Of a stretch of 64,000 nucleotides of DNA, positions 49,133 to 62,012 are shown one piece after another. The translations under genes were made by a program, and so were the position numbers. The DNA lies in assembly GCA_036245805.1 (NCBI GenBank), contig BTRK01000003.1, positions 34,179,215-34,243,214 of the forward strand, read 5' to 3'. Below the pieces are notes generated by a model. The model saw only the letters and a program-made list of their open reading frames with translations, did not search any database and was not told the origin of the DNA. The first letter of the stretch is position 1, and each line of letters starts with the position of its first letter. This DNA is from Pristionchus mayeri (lineage: Eukaryota > Nematoda > Chromadorea > Rhabditida > Neodiplogasteridae).

Positions 49133-50391
49133 CAGGGTGTCCAAAAAGTATTGTTACACGGATAAAACCATGTATCTTTCTTTAAAAGCAACATAGACAA
49201 CTCAAACGGGGCACAGTATTTATCAGTGACCATATGAACATAACAATGCACGATCACTCGATCTGGCCTCCATTGGCCGCGATGACCTCTCTGAGACGAC
49301 GAGGGACCGAGTCGATGACGGCCCGCAGGTAAGGGACGTCGATCTTCTCCCATGCCTTGAGAAGGGCTGCCTTGAGGGAATCGCGGTTCTTGTGGCGAGT
49401 AGAGCAGGCCTCCTTCTCCAACACTGACCAAATGCTGAAGTCCAGAGGGTTGAGATCGGGGGAGTTCGAGGGCCATTCCTCACTCGAGATGAAGTCGGGC
49501 AGATGGGCGCGACACCAGTGAGCAGGCGCTGAATCCTGTTGGAAGGTCCAGCGAGCCCCTTTGAAGTGGGAGCGGGACTAGGGGAGAAGGGCCTTCTGGA
49601 GAATTGCCCTGGTGTAGTACTCCTTGTTGATCTTGACCCCGGGATCCACGAACACGAGAGGAGTCTTGCCCGTCGAGCACACACCAGCCCAAACCATCAG
49701 TGCCTGGGGGTGGGCAATGCGAGAGATGGTTCTACCTCTGGCGTCAGCTTGCTGAGGAGACTTGGCGATGATCCTGGTGTTCTGACTGTTGTAGACCTCC
49801 TCGACTGAGAACAGCTTCTCGTCAGAGTAAACGGTAGTCAAGTGCTCCCCACGATCGGCCCGCTGAAGGAGCAGCTTGCATCTCTCCAGGCGCTTCTGCT
49901 TGTGGACATCAGTGAGGCCATGGCCCTTTCTCATCTTGTAGGGGTAGGACTTGAGAAGAGAATGAACGATGGCACACACGGATCCTTTGGAGATCTTGAG
50001 ATCCTTAGCCATCTTCCTGATGGTTCGTTTGGCATTGCGATTCACTCTCTTCTCCACGATTCTCCTGTTCTTCTGAGTGAGAGCGGTCTTGGGTCTTCCT
50101 GATCTTGGACGGTCCTTCGCAGTGCCCAACTGCTTGAAACGGGAGATGGTGCGATAGACTGTCATTCGGAAAATACGAAGCTTCCTCCTGATGGAATCTG
50201 GGGGGTCGCCAAGGGTCCAAAGGTTGATAATAGTTTGACGATAGCGATTTGGACGAACCATGACTATGGGAAACTAATTAGTAGGTTCCCTCAACGCACC
50301 GAAGGGTGGGCTTAAACGTGTTATTACAGGTTTTGACAACTCGACCTACATGTTAAAAAAATTCGCGTTTCAAAAGTGTAAGCACATCCTG
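49133..50391 (-). mobile_element. Younger maT-like element nested in the older one
   Basis: The left end CAGGGTGTCCAAAAAGTATT and right end (inverse of CAGGATGTGCTTACAC) are TIRs flanked by TA at 49131-49132 and 50392-50393. The transposase runs on the minus strand. The TIR pair is imperfect after about ten bases, as if one side had a small deletion. Confidence 0.78.
49254..50261 (-). pseudogene. maT-like (Tc1/mariner superfamily) transposase with one TAG
   Basis: A 336-codon frame from ATG at 50261 to TGA at 49256-49254, broken only by TAG at 49580-49578 (codon 228). The N-terminal half has paired helix-turn-helix features (PPDSIRRKLRIFRMTVYRTI, GRPKTALTQKN). The catalytic domain has TVYSDEKLFSVEEVYNSQNT, MVWAGVCSTGKTPLVF, WTFQQDSAPAH and SPDLNPLDFSIW. 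Only 30 residues separate the last two aspartates, fewer than the 37 usual for maT-type D,D37D enzymes, which suggests a 21-base deletion just after SAPAH. Two lesions make this copy inactive. Confidence 0.82.
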
Positions 50392-50393
50392 TA

Positions 50394-50700
50394 AGACGCG
50401 CTTCCACCCTGAGATCATTCCCACTTTTGTCTGGAGCACTGGACCTTTCAACAAGATTCTGCTACATTTCACAAGTCAAAGTTGTGGTTGGACACCCATG
50501 CACCCGATTAATCACTCTGACTGATTGACCCCCGAACTCCCCCGATCTCAACCCTCGACTTCAGTGTTTGGGGGTGTTGTTGGCCAAGATGTCCTCTGCC
50601 AAGAACGACACTAATCATCTTTTAAGCTGTCCTTCTCAAAGCATGACACGAAATCGCTGAAAATTTACTGCGGGAATTGTCAGATGGATATGAGCTGAGA
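50394..50700 (+). pseudogene. Decayed maT-like transposase, C-terminal part
   Basis: The 3' half of the older element after the nested insertion. Scattered pieces match the transposase C-terminus (NSPDLNPR at about 50536-50560, then degraded sequence), spread over more than one frame and with stops. Its end is bounded by the older element's right TIR near 50863. Confidence 0.55.
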
Positions 50701-50865
50701 CTCAAGGCCTTTCCCAGAGCTAAATGAGGTCCTATCAACATTAGCTAGTATGCTACTATTGCCAATATTCTTGGTAAACTTTATCATGAACCATATCGCC
50801 CAAGTCCCATTTCAAAGATGGGAATCATATGAAAATATATTCGGGTAATTTTGGCGCAACCTGTA

Positions 50866-51732
50866 TTGAATGTTTTCAGATTATACCAAATGGGAATCAA
50901 TAATTCAATAGTTCAGTATCGATTGCTTAAAGGCGCGAGCGACAACCAATTTAACATTGCCTTCTTAAAAGGCCTTTTTCTCACCCACATATCATTAATG
51001 ATGCTTTGTCTCTCTCACCGGGGCGGGATGTTTTATTTTATTATATTCTCTCGAAAGAATCGTCGCGAAGGCAAATTTGATTGCATCTCACACTGGAGTT
51101 TCAGTCTTTTCTCATTTGATTGATGATTGCTACGCCGATGCTTTGCCGTCAATTTGATGGTGTAAAAAAATTCTCAATTCTACGCGAAATCGCGCTGGTC
51201 AGAGTAGATAACGTGGAGTTGGGATGGCTTCACATGAAACTCTCTTCCTTCTGCACGCTCTCTCGTCGATCAAACCTGTGAGATAGCAAGTAAATGAAGT
51301 CTAACGAATCCATTCCTTGCATGAAGATGGAGGAGAGTGATCCTCTACTGACACGAGCATCCACTCATAGCATATCATTCTCGCCTTCCGGCTAACATAC
51401 AATATCAGATTTTTTTGTATTACCTATGCAGATACGAAAATATCTGCCACCCTCCTGGAGAGTGCTGTCTGAGTGCTTCTGCCTAGAGGCTACACTGGGT
51501 CTTTGATCTCTATAGGCAGTATCGATCTCTCTCTCTTCTGTCCTTCTCTGTCTCTCTCTCTGAGCCTCATTCTATCTCTCGCCACTGAACGGAGATCGAA
51601 TTTATGATTTCAAGCTCAGAATTCGTCTTTCAGAATTTCCTTTTGCAATCTATACAATAGTCGCAAATTTGGAACCTCACACTTGGTCTTGGGTTAATTA
51701 CAGTATTCCCTAATTTATACGACTGTAGGTGC
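50866..51732. repeat. Degenerate module A/B array
   Basis: A module A core near 51090 (TCACACTGGAGTTTCAGTCT) and words shared with 22140-22700 (GCGCGAAATC..GCTGGTC, GGAGGAGAGTG, CTATAGGCAGTATCGATCTC). No gene is visible. Confidence 0.55.
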
Positions 51733-52718
51733 TCTCTTGCAATTTTCTAGTAACGCAGTCAATCCGTGATCTAGGTGTTTATATTGATCCTCTCTTAAAT
51801 TTTGACTCTCACATCCAGACTGTTTGTCATAAGGCGTCTTCATTAGTCTATTTACTTTTCCGTAGTATCAGCTGTACAATAGTTGTCCCATACATATCTG
51901 CTTTCAAATCTTTTATCCTTCCCATACTAGAATACGCCTCTCCCGTCTGGTCTCCCTTCTCATCTGGTCGTATTCGCAAATTAGAGAAAGTTCAACATCT
52001 ATTTAGTAGGCTATTATATTATCGTTGCTCTCGAACAGACGTCTCTTTCCCCTCTTATTCTGATCGATTAGCCCTATATTCTCTACGCTCTCTTTATGTT
52101 CGCCGTATTGTCATTGACATAGTGCTAGCTCTTAAAATTTTCGCTAACGCTGTTGAGTTGTCAGTATGTAATTTCTATACATATAGGACTATTACCAGAC
52201 GTCATAGTGCCTTTGTTCTTCACATTCCCGCTTTCCGAAGGGAAAATTTGAAAGCATCGTTTGCTCATATAACAGTTAGATTTCTAAATAAGCTCCACTT
52301 AATTTGCAATCCTCTATTGCCGATCGAGACTATTAAGCACTATTTGCTAATTCACCCTAATCTTCTGCGTACTCTTGGAATTGAAATTAGAAATCTTTAG
52401 CATCTATCCTTACCGCCACCCCCCCCCCTCCCACCTTTCCTCTCCTTTTTTCTCTTCTCAACCCTTCCCCAACCATTCTCACCCCCCTCGATCTCCTCCG
52501 ATCTCCTGTCACACAAGTCTCCAATACGATATACATTGGACAAGCGGCCACTCCTACCGCTCACGAGGCTCCCTCCCCTCGCCACTCTCTCTTTCTTGTG
52601 CGACACGATTCGGAAGATATACTCCCCCCCCTCCCTCTTCCCTAATTATATTCTCGAACATTCTATACTTGATGAAGCGCCCTTGTGGTGTACGATAAAT
52701 AAAATAAATAAAACATAA
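51733..52718 (+). pseudogene. CR1/jockey-like LINE, 3' fragment
   Basis: The frame 51735-52400 encodes the C-terminal part of a reverse transcriptase protein (TQSIRDLGVYIDPLLNFDSH, PILEYASPVWSPFSSGR, ending LLRTLGIEIRNL), followed by a C-rich 3' untranslated region and AATAAAATAAATAAAACATA at the end. It is 5' truncated before the catalytic box. It differs from the minus-strand copy at only a few residues (TITRRH against TISRRH), so both inserted recently. Confidence 0.85.
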
Positions 52719-53520
52719 ATGAATTATTCACAACCCTGCGCAATCAATGAACTTTGCGCGTATGTAAATAGCCTCAGACGCGTCTGTGGAATTTCGGGCA
52801 AAGTGATTTATGATCGGGTGAGTGAGCTATACAACATCCTCATTATCATTGTGGGCGGCTAAATATTCCCCGGAGCACCCCTTTAACCACGAAAATCGAC
52901 GGATAAGCGTCGACGATTCATCAACTAAAGAGAAAAGTCTGAAGCTCAAGTGTGACGGGTTATCAGATTACATATTCAGGACTAAAATTTATTAGATTGC
53001 AGATGCATGCAGGTCCATGGTTTATTTCAATAATAGAAATATAATAACAATATTTTTAATATATATATTATTGTCTAATAATTATTGTAATTATACTTGT
53101 AAGGAGAGGACGAGCCTAATTGTAAGGAGAGGATTGTAAGGATTGTAAGGGGAGCGCGAGACGAGTTTAAGTGCACATTTACATTCTAGCATTTGAATAT
53201 GGAAAGATGACTTTTAAAAAAGAGCTTTCTACTCAACATTTATGCTTTTTTGGTGCTCTAACGAGCATCCGATCAGACTTTATCGAGTTTTTGTTTTTAG
53301 ATTTTTTTTTCCGGTAGCAACCAAGTTGAGATCGAATTTTTGGCGTTCATCGCCTATTGAAAAGAGTTTGAAACTCAAATGCGATTTGTTTTCAAATCTT
53401 TAGGTCGCAATTACTATGATATTTCACAGGCTTGCTGAACGTATCCGAACAAAATTGTCAATATCTTCCCTGTCACAATCCAGATTACTGTGCAGTGGGC
53501 ACTGTACCACGCAAGGTAGA
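52719..53520. repeat. Module remnants between two LINE copies
   Basis: Inverted module A cores occur near 52930 and 53360. 53030-53100 is very AT-rich with a TATATATTATTG stretch. A short GTAAGGAGAGGA motif repeats at 53098-53155. No gene was found. Confidence 0.5.
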
Positions 53521-56500
53521 ACCATGTGTTAAGCATCGGCGGGAAGAGGGAGGGGGGGGGGAGTATATCTTCCGAATCGTGTCGCACAAGAAAGAGAGAG
53601 TGGCGAGGGGAGGGAGCCTCGTGAGCGGTAGGAGTGGCCGCTTGTCCAATGTATATCGTATTGGAGACTTGTGTGACAGGAGATCGGAGGAGATCAAGGG
53701 GGGTGAGAATGGTTAGGGAAGGGTTGAGAAGAGAAAAAAGGAGAGGAAAGGTGGGAGGGGGGGGGGTGGCGGTAAGGATAGATGCTAAAGATTTCTAATT
53801 TCAATTCCAAGAGTACGCAGAAGATTAGGGTGAATTAGCAAATAGTGCTTAATAGTCTCGATCAACAATAGAGGATTGCAAATTAAGTGGAGCTTATTTA
53901 GAAATCTAACTGTTATATGAGCAAACGATGCTTTCAAATTTTCCCTTCGGAAAGCGGGAATGTGAAGAACAAAGGCACTATGACGTCTGGAAATAGTCCT
54001 ATATGTATAGAAATTACATACTGACAACTCAACAGCGTTAGCGAAAATTTTAAGAGCTAGCACTATGTCAATGACAATACGGCGAACATAAAGAGAGCGT
54101 AGAGAATATAGGGCTAATCGATCAGAATAAGAGGGGAAAGAGACGTCTGTTCGAGAGCAACGATAATATAATAGCCTACTAAATAGATGTTGAACTTTCT
54201 CTAATTTGCGAATACGACCAGATGAGAAGGGAGACCAGACGGGAGAGGCGTATTCTAGTATGGGAAGGATAAAAGATTTGAAAGCAGATATGTATGGGAC
54301 AACTATTGTACAGCTGATACTACGGAAAAGTAAATAGACTAATGAAGACGCCTTATGACAAACAGTCTGGATGTGAGAGTCAAAATTTAAGAGAGGATCA
54401 ATATAAACACCTAGATCACGGATTGACTGCGTTACTACAAAATTGCAAGAGATTAAGGAATAGCTAGTACAGGGATTGTTTTTGCCTATATGTAATACGT
54501 TGCATTTCTTTTCAGCAACTTCTAACTGCCATTTTTTGCAGTATTCTAGGAACCCATTAATACCCGATTGAAGTTGAGAGGGGGAATCAGAAGGAGAGAG
54601 TGGATCGAAAGTAGTGAAGAGCTTGATGTCATCAGCAAAAAGCCGACAATTTAGTTTTGGAAAGGGGGAGAAAACTGAATGGAGATCGAAAGTAAATAGC
54701 AAAAAGAGGAGAGGCCCAAGAACTGTGCCCTGAGGAACACCTGAGATCACTTGTCTCTCAGAAGAGAGAGAGAGCTGCCGATTCGAACTCTGAAGATCCT
54801 ATTGGAAAGATATCCTGTAATCCAATTCAACACACAGCCACGAATGCCTAGCAATTGTAATTTGAACAATAGCTTAGGATGGGAAACCTTATCGAAAGCT
54901 TTGGCAAGATCAATATATGCAACATCGGTACAGTAATCACGATCGAGGGAATCACGCCAATTTTGAGTACACTCCAAAAGTTGGGTAACAGTAGAGCGTT
55001 TAGAGAGAAAGCCGTGTTGTTCGGGAGGGATAATCTTATGAAAGTTGCACCAGCGGATAATCTTAGGCTTGAGAATTCTTTCCATTATTTTGGAAGGAAT
55101 GGGAGTGAGACTGATAGGGCGATAATCCGAGACCGAGGAAGGCGAGGAAATTTTTGGGATTGGAATAACAATAGAGGATTTCCACAAGGATGGAATATCA
55201 CCTAGCATAATACTATAATTGAAAATATGCGCAAGAGGAGTAGACAAAGATCGGAAGCAATTTTTAAAAATGATAGATGGGATGGAGTCAGATGGGAGCG
55301 AACATGATGAAGATACTTTCCTCAGAAGAAAAGAGACATCGTGAGGAAGGACGACTGATAAAGGGATGGTTTGCGAAACGAGGGAAGGGCAAGATGGAAG
55401 GGACCCGTCATCACGAGTATATACAGAAGTGAAATAATCGGCAAGGGATTCAGCCTTTAGAGAACTGCACGTGATGACAGCTCCGTCCATCGCCACGAGG
55501 GCTGGGATGGAGAGACCCTTAGGCTTGAAACGAGTGGATACATAGCGGTAGAATGATCGACTATGATTACTGGCAAGTAACCGATTCTCGTAGCAACGAA
55601 CGTACTTACGTATTTCTTATCTAATTTATGTGAAACTAAGAGAAATTGGGAATGAACAGGGCGCAGATGAATCTTATTGAAGAGTGCGCGCTTGTGTGCA
55701 AGAAGGGACTTAATATGGGGAGGGTAATGATCAGAATGAAGGGAAGTCTTCTTGAGAGGGACAAAGGTTGGAAACAGGTCAGTTATACACGATACGAATC
55801 GATTATACAGGTCTGAGATATCGATGAAATTAGAAAGTGATTCCTCCCAGTTCAGTCCAAGTAGTGCATTTTCGAGACCAGAAAAGTCAGTTTTACGAAA
55901 ATCAAATGATTGCACTACTACGGGCTGATCAAGGGGGAAATGGAAGTCAAAGACAATCGTAGAGTGGTCAGAATTTTTAAAAGGGGCTGATAAGCAGCAA
56001 TTTGATACTACTCCGGAAGGTGATAGGATGATATCAAGGACATGGTTATTTAGGGAAGGAGAAGGGACCATCTGGGTGAGATCAAGGTCAATGGAGAGGT
56101 CCACTAAGCATGAAGCTTGAGAAGAAAGCACGCCCGGGGATGACCAATCAATATGTAGATTTAGGTCGCCTAGCACAACCACTTGATGCTGCACTGTAAC
56201 CATGGAAGATATAACATCAAATAATTGGGTGTTTTGAGCAGTGGTTGTGTTGGGAGGCCTATAGACGAGAATGAAGCGTGTAGGAACAAGGGTTGTCAGG
56301 GAATGCACATCGACCACGAGAATATCACTAGAGATTAAGGAAGGGATAGATACTCTAGAACAAGGGAGGTGATCACGAATGAGAAGACAGACACCACCCC
56401 CACGACGAGGACGATCATAACGGAAGATGCGATACGGGAAAGAAAGAATAAGCTCAGTGTCCAATATCTTGGAAGAAAGCCAAGTTTCCGTAATAAAGAG

Positions 56501-56640
56501 TAGATCGGGCTTATCGATGGAGAGAATAGCATGTAAACCAGGTATCTTGTTACAAATAGAGCGAGAATTAAATAGAGAACAGCGAAGAGGGAGATGTGTG
56601 GCAGATATGTTTCACTTCGTCTACGTAATATTCACCTCGA
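53521..56640 (-). pseudogene. CR1/jockey-like LINE, endonuclease plus reverse transcriptase
   Basis: Read on the minus strand, the frame begins in the apurinic-type endonuclease (FNSRSICNKIPGLHAILS, DLLFITETWLS, VVVLGDLNLHIDW, KNSDHSTIVFDF), continues through the reverse transcriptase (DYRPISLTPIPSKIMERIL, VAYIDLAKAFDKVSHPKLL, ISGVPQGTVLGPLLFL, the catalytic CRLFADDIKLF) and ends LLRTLGIEIRNL at 53785, then a C-rich 3' region. Two frameshifts are visible: near 55607 (a short duplication around GTAAGTACG) and near 54765 in a CT-dinucleotide run. A first open frame (ORF1) is absent and the 5' end stops near 56640, so the copy is 5' truncated. Confidence 0.87.
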
Positions 56641-59600
56641 TCTCTGTGTAAAATTACCTACAGTTTCCCATTGAGAGCGCAGAATTTTCGTGGTGGGACT
56701 CCCTAGCATTCATTCCCCGGAGCACCCATTTAATAAAAATATCCAAATTTTGTCTGAACTTTCGGTGGTCACTGTACCCAAATCCGGGAAGGGAAGCTCA
56801 AATTGGAGTTCATTACGATAGAAGGAGGATTTATGGTCTTAATCTGGACTGAAACGAAGACAGCCAGACGATGGTTCACTCCCTTCTGCAATTTGCTGGC
56901 ATGATCAATACTTCCACTGCCCGTATTCCATAAATATTCGGTCGATAACGCGGGAGAGCCTCCACCCTCCCTCAATGCTCGAATTTGCGAAAGATCAGGA
57001 AGAATGGACAGTTTTTTGCGTTGGAAATATTTAAATATGTAAATCTCCGACTAATCAGACTGCTACTGCCCATCGAATATTGACCGTACGATAAAGCTCA
57101 AGTATTTCGGGCAACTCTACGTGAATTTAGATTTGCAATTTCAGGATTTTTGAGCAATCAATATTTTATAGAATGACAAACCCGTTTCTGAAAATCACTC
57201 CTCGTATGCGAGGTCATTACTGAAATCAACCATGAACAAGTTACAGCCTCAAAGGTTACACTGCTGGAATATAACACACATGCGAGGGCAAGTCAATGTT
57301 AATACGCCACACATAAATTCGAGCTTGCGAATAGTATCGTTAGAGGAGAGTTGAAAACGAGTGCTCTTCTCAATGACCTCTCACTGCGCAGCAAAGGAAC
57401 TGATAAGATCATTTTTTAGTTCGTCGCAATCGAAGTGAGATCGAATTGATGGCGGTCATCGGCTATTGAGAAGAATCTGAAGCTCAAGTGTGACTTGCAG
57501 TCAGATTGTTGAGGATCCGAATATATTCGACTTTTACTGATATTTTTGGATCCGAATTTCGCGCCTTCGAACCCTTATTAACAGGGATGCAATGTTTAAA
57601 CAAAGTAGTACTCCGCACATGGTAGCATATTGTATATTTACAGTATTGGCAGTAAGATCCGGGTTCAGCAAATCCGTGAAATATCGGACGATTTGCTTTC
57701 CACAAACTTGAAATCTGACTGCAAGTCACACTTCAGTTTCAAACTCGTCTCAATTTCCGATGAGCGCTAACGCGACGATAATATTGGGGGAATTTCCATC
57801 TAATAAAAATTGTCGATTGTCGATTGCTGAAAGGTGCGAGCGACACCTAACAGAACAGTTCCATCTTCAAAGGTTTTGTTCTCACCTGCACACCACTATT
57901 GGGCTTTGTTTCTCTTTCACTAGAGCGCGATATTTGAAGAAAGCACTACCGTAAGCATAATGTACTCGTGATTAGGGTATTGAATGATTTAGCAGTGAAG
58001 ATACGATAAGAGATAAATATTCTCATCAACATCGGTTAGAATAATGTCTCGAATTTTTAAATTTGGTTGCACACACTTGCGTTTCACACCTTGCTTAATA
58101 ACAGATTGAGGCAAACACTTCAATCGATTGCTGCGGTTTTCGGTTTAAAAAATAACGAAACAGTTTCTTAGGTGGAGCGAGAGAACGTGCTACAGATATA
58201 TGATCTCAAGCCCAGATTAGGGCCATAAATCCTTCTTCTGTCGTAATGAGCTCCAATTTGAGCACTCCTTCTCGGATTTGCATTAATACTGTAATACCAA
58301 ACACGGACTGCCGAGCAAAAGATTCAGGCTTCTTCAGAACAACTGTGCAGTAGGCCTAAATTGCGCCCCCCCCCCATTGGTCTTGAATTAATTACAGTAT
58401 TTACTAGTTTATACGACTGTAGCTGTAGCGCGAAATATGGCACCCATTGTTGATTAATTTTCAGCCCGTATGCATGACCGACCCACATGTCCCTCACGCT
58501 GACCTCATTAGTTCATCCCCGGTCATCGATGGAGACGGTCAGGGCAGTAATCGAACAGGGTCGTGACCTACTCTGGTAACAGCCACACTTGGTTATATCG
58601 GCTGAGTATGCTCGCGCCGCTCTCTGGCGCCATCTTATGAAACATCCAGTAAATTAGAGACCTGAAATCTGAAATTTGATAGCATATCACCCTTGAGTTT
58701 AGTCTTTTCCCATAAGTCTTTTCCCGCTACGTCGGCGCTCTTCCATCGATTTTCTGGTATAATAAAATTATTTCGAATCCCGATTCTATTCGGATTCGAA
58801 AATTTTTCGAATCCCATACACAGTATTAGATGTGCACGGAATAATGATATTAGATTACTTCCAATTTTTTTAGATTTAAATTCATACAATTTTATAACAA
58901 TTTTAAAATTAATTTTGGTCCTGAACCTTGCAACTTGACTGACAGTTGCACTTGAGTTTCAGAATCTTTTCAAAAGTCGTTGAGAGCCAACACGACAATA
59001 GTCCATGGAGTACTCTCAATAAAAATCCAATAAATCTTGGCCTGAACTCTCGTTAGTCAGACCAGCGAGAGGGCATGAAAAAATATGAACGATCTCCGTT
59101 TAATTTTAGCATCAAAGTAGAATTCGCGCCTTGCTTATAGAATGATTTGAATTAGCCTGCTACAAGTGTCTATTATACAATGGCAGGGCTCTTTTATCTC
59201 TGCAGATTTCTCCCTAGCTCTCTCGTTGCCTGACCATTTCTGATCCTTGTACTCTCTCGCTGGTTAGAGATACGGATTTGGACCTACGAAGGTTGCAGCA
59301 ACCATGGATTCAGATCAAACCGGCAATTATTCGAATATAAATGATCCATCAGTGACGTATGTGAGCGAACTGAAAGAGCGAAAAACTAGTCTCACGTTGG
59401 ACGGGCGCGATTTTTAACGAGGCAGTTTTTAACTCCGTCATGGTAGCATACTGTTTATTTTCCGTATTGGACGACTTCGCAAGAACCGACATATATGATT
59501 TATTCCTTTCCAGATATTTAAAATCAGATTGCCCAGCACAATTGAGTTTCAGACTTCTCTCAATTGCCGATGAGTGCCAAGACGACGATATTCCGTCGAT

Positions 59601-60732
59601 AAAAATTCCAGAAGTAGTGGATATGACAGGCAAAAATTTCCCCGACGCCAGGAATCCAACTTGGGCGCCTCCACCTGAGTTGCTCTGCGTTGAGCACACC
59701 TTATTCTCCGCGCTCTCTAGCTGCTATGACAAAAAACAGTTTATTCGGATTTGACAGGATTTTTATTGGCATAGAGAAATCAAAGGATGATCGTCGTTTT
59801 GGCGATCATCGGCTATTAAGAAAAGCGTGAAACACAAGTGTGACGTGCTGTCAGATTTCAGATATTTGGAAATCCATTTTTTCCGATATTTCACGGCTTT
59901 ACAGAATTGTGATCTAATTGCCAATACCGTCATTATTCAGCACGCTGCCAGGGATAGAGTATTGCTTAGTTCAAATATCGCGCCGGCGAGAGAGATACGA
60001 GCCACTAATAATGGCCCAAAGACGCGAAAATGGATCTTTGAAGGGGGCACTGTTCCTTCTCACGTTGTTCTGATCAGCGAGAGATTAGACAGAACGAAGA
60101 GAGGTTTTTTGTCATACCCTGATGCACATGAGCTATTGAAAGAGTTGTGAAACTCAAATTACGATCTACACCAATTTCGATAATCGAAAGCCTAGAATGC
60201 GCGAGAGTTTCAGACTTCTCTCATTTGCCAATCATCGCCAATACGACGATCATCGATATAATTCCATTATAATAAAAATCCAATCAATTGTATCCTGAAC
60301 TCTCTTTAGTCTGAGCAGCGAGAGAACATGGAAGGAGACTAACGCTCCCCGCTCTGCTAATTTTCGCATCCACAATGTGTTCCACATATTTCACATATTG
60401 GATTCCACATATTGCCTCAAGAATACAGTAGTGGACATTCGGTTTGCTACTCCTATCTGCAATTAATAAGCCCTGCCATCTCCGGAGATGTCTCTCTATT
60501 TTCCGCGCTGCCTGACTTTCTTCCATCCTCCCACTCTCTCGCTAGTTAGAGAGATGGTATTTTATCTCTGAAGGTTACATTGATCACCTACTGATTCATA
60601 TGAAGACGGCAATTATTCGAATGTGAATGATCCATCAGTGACTTCGAATTGAGAGAGCGAATCACTAGTCTCACGATTGAAGGGCGCGATAATTTAACAA
60701 TTTTATACTCCGTCCATGGTAGCATCTATACC
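56641..60732. repeat. Degenerate module A/B array
   Basis: Module A cores occur near 57725, 58074, 58690, 58945, 59537 and 60200, with inverted copies near 57485, 59835 and 60150. Module B is present near 58208 and inverted near 56770. The order of words after each core (GCCAACACGACGAT, AATAAAAATCCAATCAAT, CTGAACTCTCGTTAGTCAG, GAGAGCATG) shows a unit of at least several hundred bases. No host gene was found. Confidence 0.62.
58464..58584 (+). repeat. GC-rich module C, copy 4
   Basis: CAGCCCGTATGCATGACC through GTCGTGACCTACTCTGG, with more substitutions than copies 1-3. As in copy 2, it is followed by GGCTGAGTATGCTCGCGCCG, so the shared unit extends past the core. Confidence 0.6.
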
Positions 60733-61984
60733 TATATGAGGCGAATCGCGAGAGAATCGACCATTTGTGGGGGGTGGGCGGCGGTAGGAATCAAGTTTGT
60801 CCTGTCCAGAAACAAATTTTTTTTCATCTGAAACAAATTTTTTTTCAACATTTCATCTGTTCAAACACTTCATCTGTGAGTCTCTATCTTTTCGTAGAAG
60901 CGAGCTACAGAGCCTAGAAAATGGTCAAAGACTGGCCAGAACCACCTGAGAGCGCGCGCTCTAACCGTCTGTCGCTCTCGCCGCCTGACCTCCCTCTCCC
61001 TCCCCTCTATTTACCGCTCTATCGCGCGCCTCAGCCGTCGTTTCTGACCTTCTAGGCTCTGTAGCTCGCTTCTACGAAAAGATAGAGACTCACTTTGAAC
61101 AGATGAAATGTTTAGCTCATCATCATCTACATTTATAGCCATAACCCAGGTCTCTACACAGATGTTTACCTGGGTACAGTTTTGAGCCTTTCCATGAATT
61201 CCTCAGGCGAAATATACTCTTTGCAGGAGCCCTTTTTCTTAGACCTGTTTCGAGGAATGTATTTACATTATTTGAAACCCATTTAGTGCAGTAGGACTCA
61301 TCCCACAAGTTGAAGGGGGTCAAAATATCGATTTTTGAATTTGAGGTCTGGTGACCATTTATGACCAATGGAAGTGTTATAATATGGGGGGGAAACAACT
61401 TATAATGTTGTTTTAGGTGTTTTTGAACTATTTTGAGTATAAATGAGCACAATTAAAGGTATGGAAGTACTCACGTCCGGAACTCATTTTGAGGTCTTCA
61501 CACAAAAGTGAGCGCTTTTTTTTGTCCATCCTCAGATTTTCTAAATTTTTGGCGAGAAGTTAGGTCCATGTATGAACTTAAACTTAAGCATGATATCCCA
61601 ATATGTTTTTCCGATTTCGAAAGTTACGTCGCTTTTGGTCCACCCGACCGCCCCGCACCAGGTTGAGATCCAGGATTGATGACGTCAACAGAGAAGTTGT
61701 AGCGCATGATGGTAGCTCTCATTTGAAACAAAGAACAACTTTCTATCTTTATTTTAAACGGATGTATGATCATTTAAGTGAACGCGATTTGACTGTCGAC
61801 AAGTGGTAGAACCAAGTTTGGCCTTCTGAAGAATCTCGACGATGACGATAGTTATCGAAATTCTGACGACGCAGTTTGAAAGAGCATCATTTGAAGTACT
61901 TGTCAAGAAATTTGTTTCTGGACAGGACAAACTTGATTCCTACCGCCGCGGCGTGGTCGATTCTCTCGCGATTCCTCTCATATA
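60733..61984. mobile_element. Foldback element of the ATATGAGA family, one arm shortened
   Basis: The termini TATATGAGGCGAATCGCGAG and its inverse match those of the 5237-7245 element. The outer arms 60733-60825 and 61895-61984 pair, as do the inner arms 60855-60925 and 61045-61110. The left arm lacks about 780 bases that are present in the right arm (61110-61895). The loop is GC- and CT-rich (CTCCCTCTCCCTCCCCTC), like the first element. Right-arm sequence is recognisably homologous to the first element at roughly 70 percent by eye. Confidence 0.75.
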
Positions 61985-62012
61985 TGAGAGGAATCGCGAG
62001 AGAATCGACCAC
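61953..62012. repeat. 60-bp perfect palindrome at a head-to-head junction
   Basis: Thirty bases ending CGATTCCTCTCATA are followed directly by their exact inverse complement TATGAGAGGAATCG and onward. It marks where two copies of the ATATGAGA-family terminus abut with no spacer. Confidence 0.85.

Larger units (their letters stand above)
48358..50863 (+). mobile_element. Old maT-like element split by a younger one
   Basis: The ends CAGGGTGCGCCAAAATTACC and the inverse GGTAATTTTGGCGCAACCTG are a TIR pair flanked by TA. The interior is interrupted at 49133-50391 by another element of the same superfamily. Forward remnants of a transposase lie on both sides: 48541-49005 (PPPKNRDRYRKRVLRN, DISNTSVRSLIK, NIFTVEGKLIW) and 50394-50600 (NSPDLNPR). 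Stops and frameshifts are frequent, so it is long dead. Confidence 0.75.

Noticed and set aside
52375..52718. Forward 107-residue Pro/Ser-rich frame
   Set aside because: It is the C-rich 3' untranslated region of the LINE fragment.
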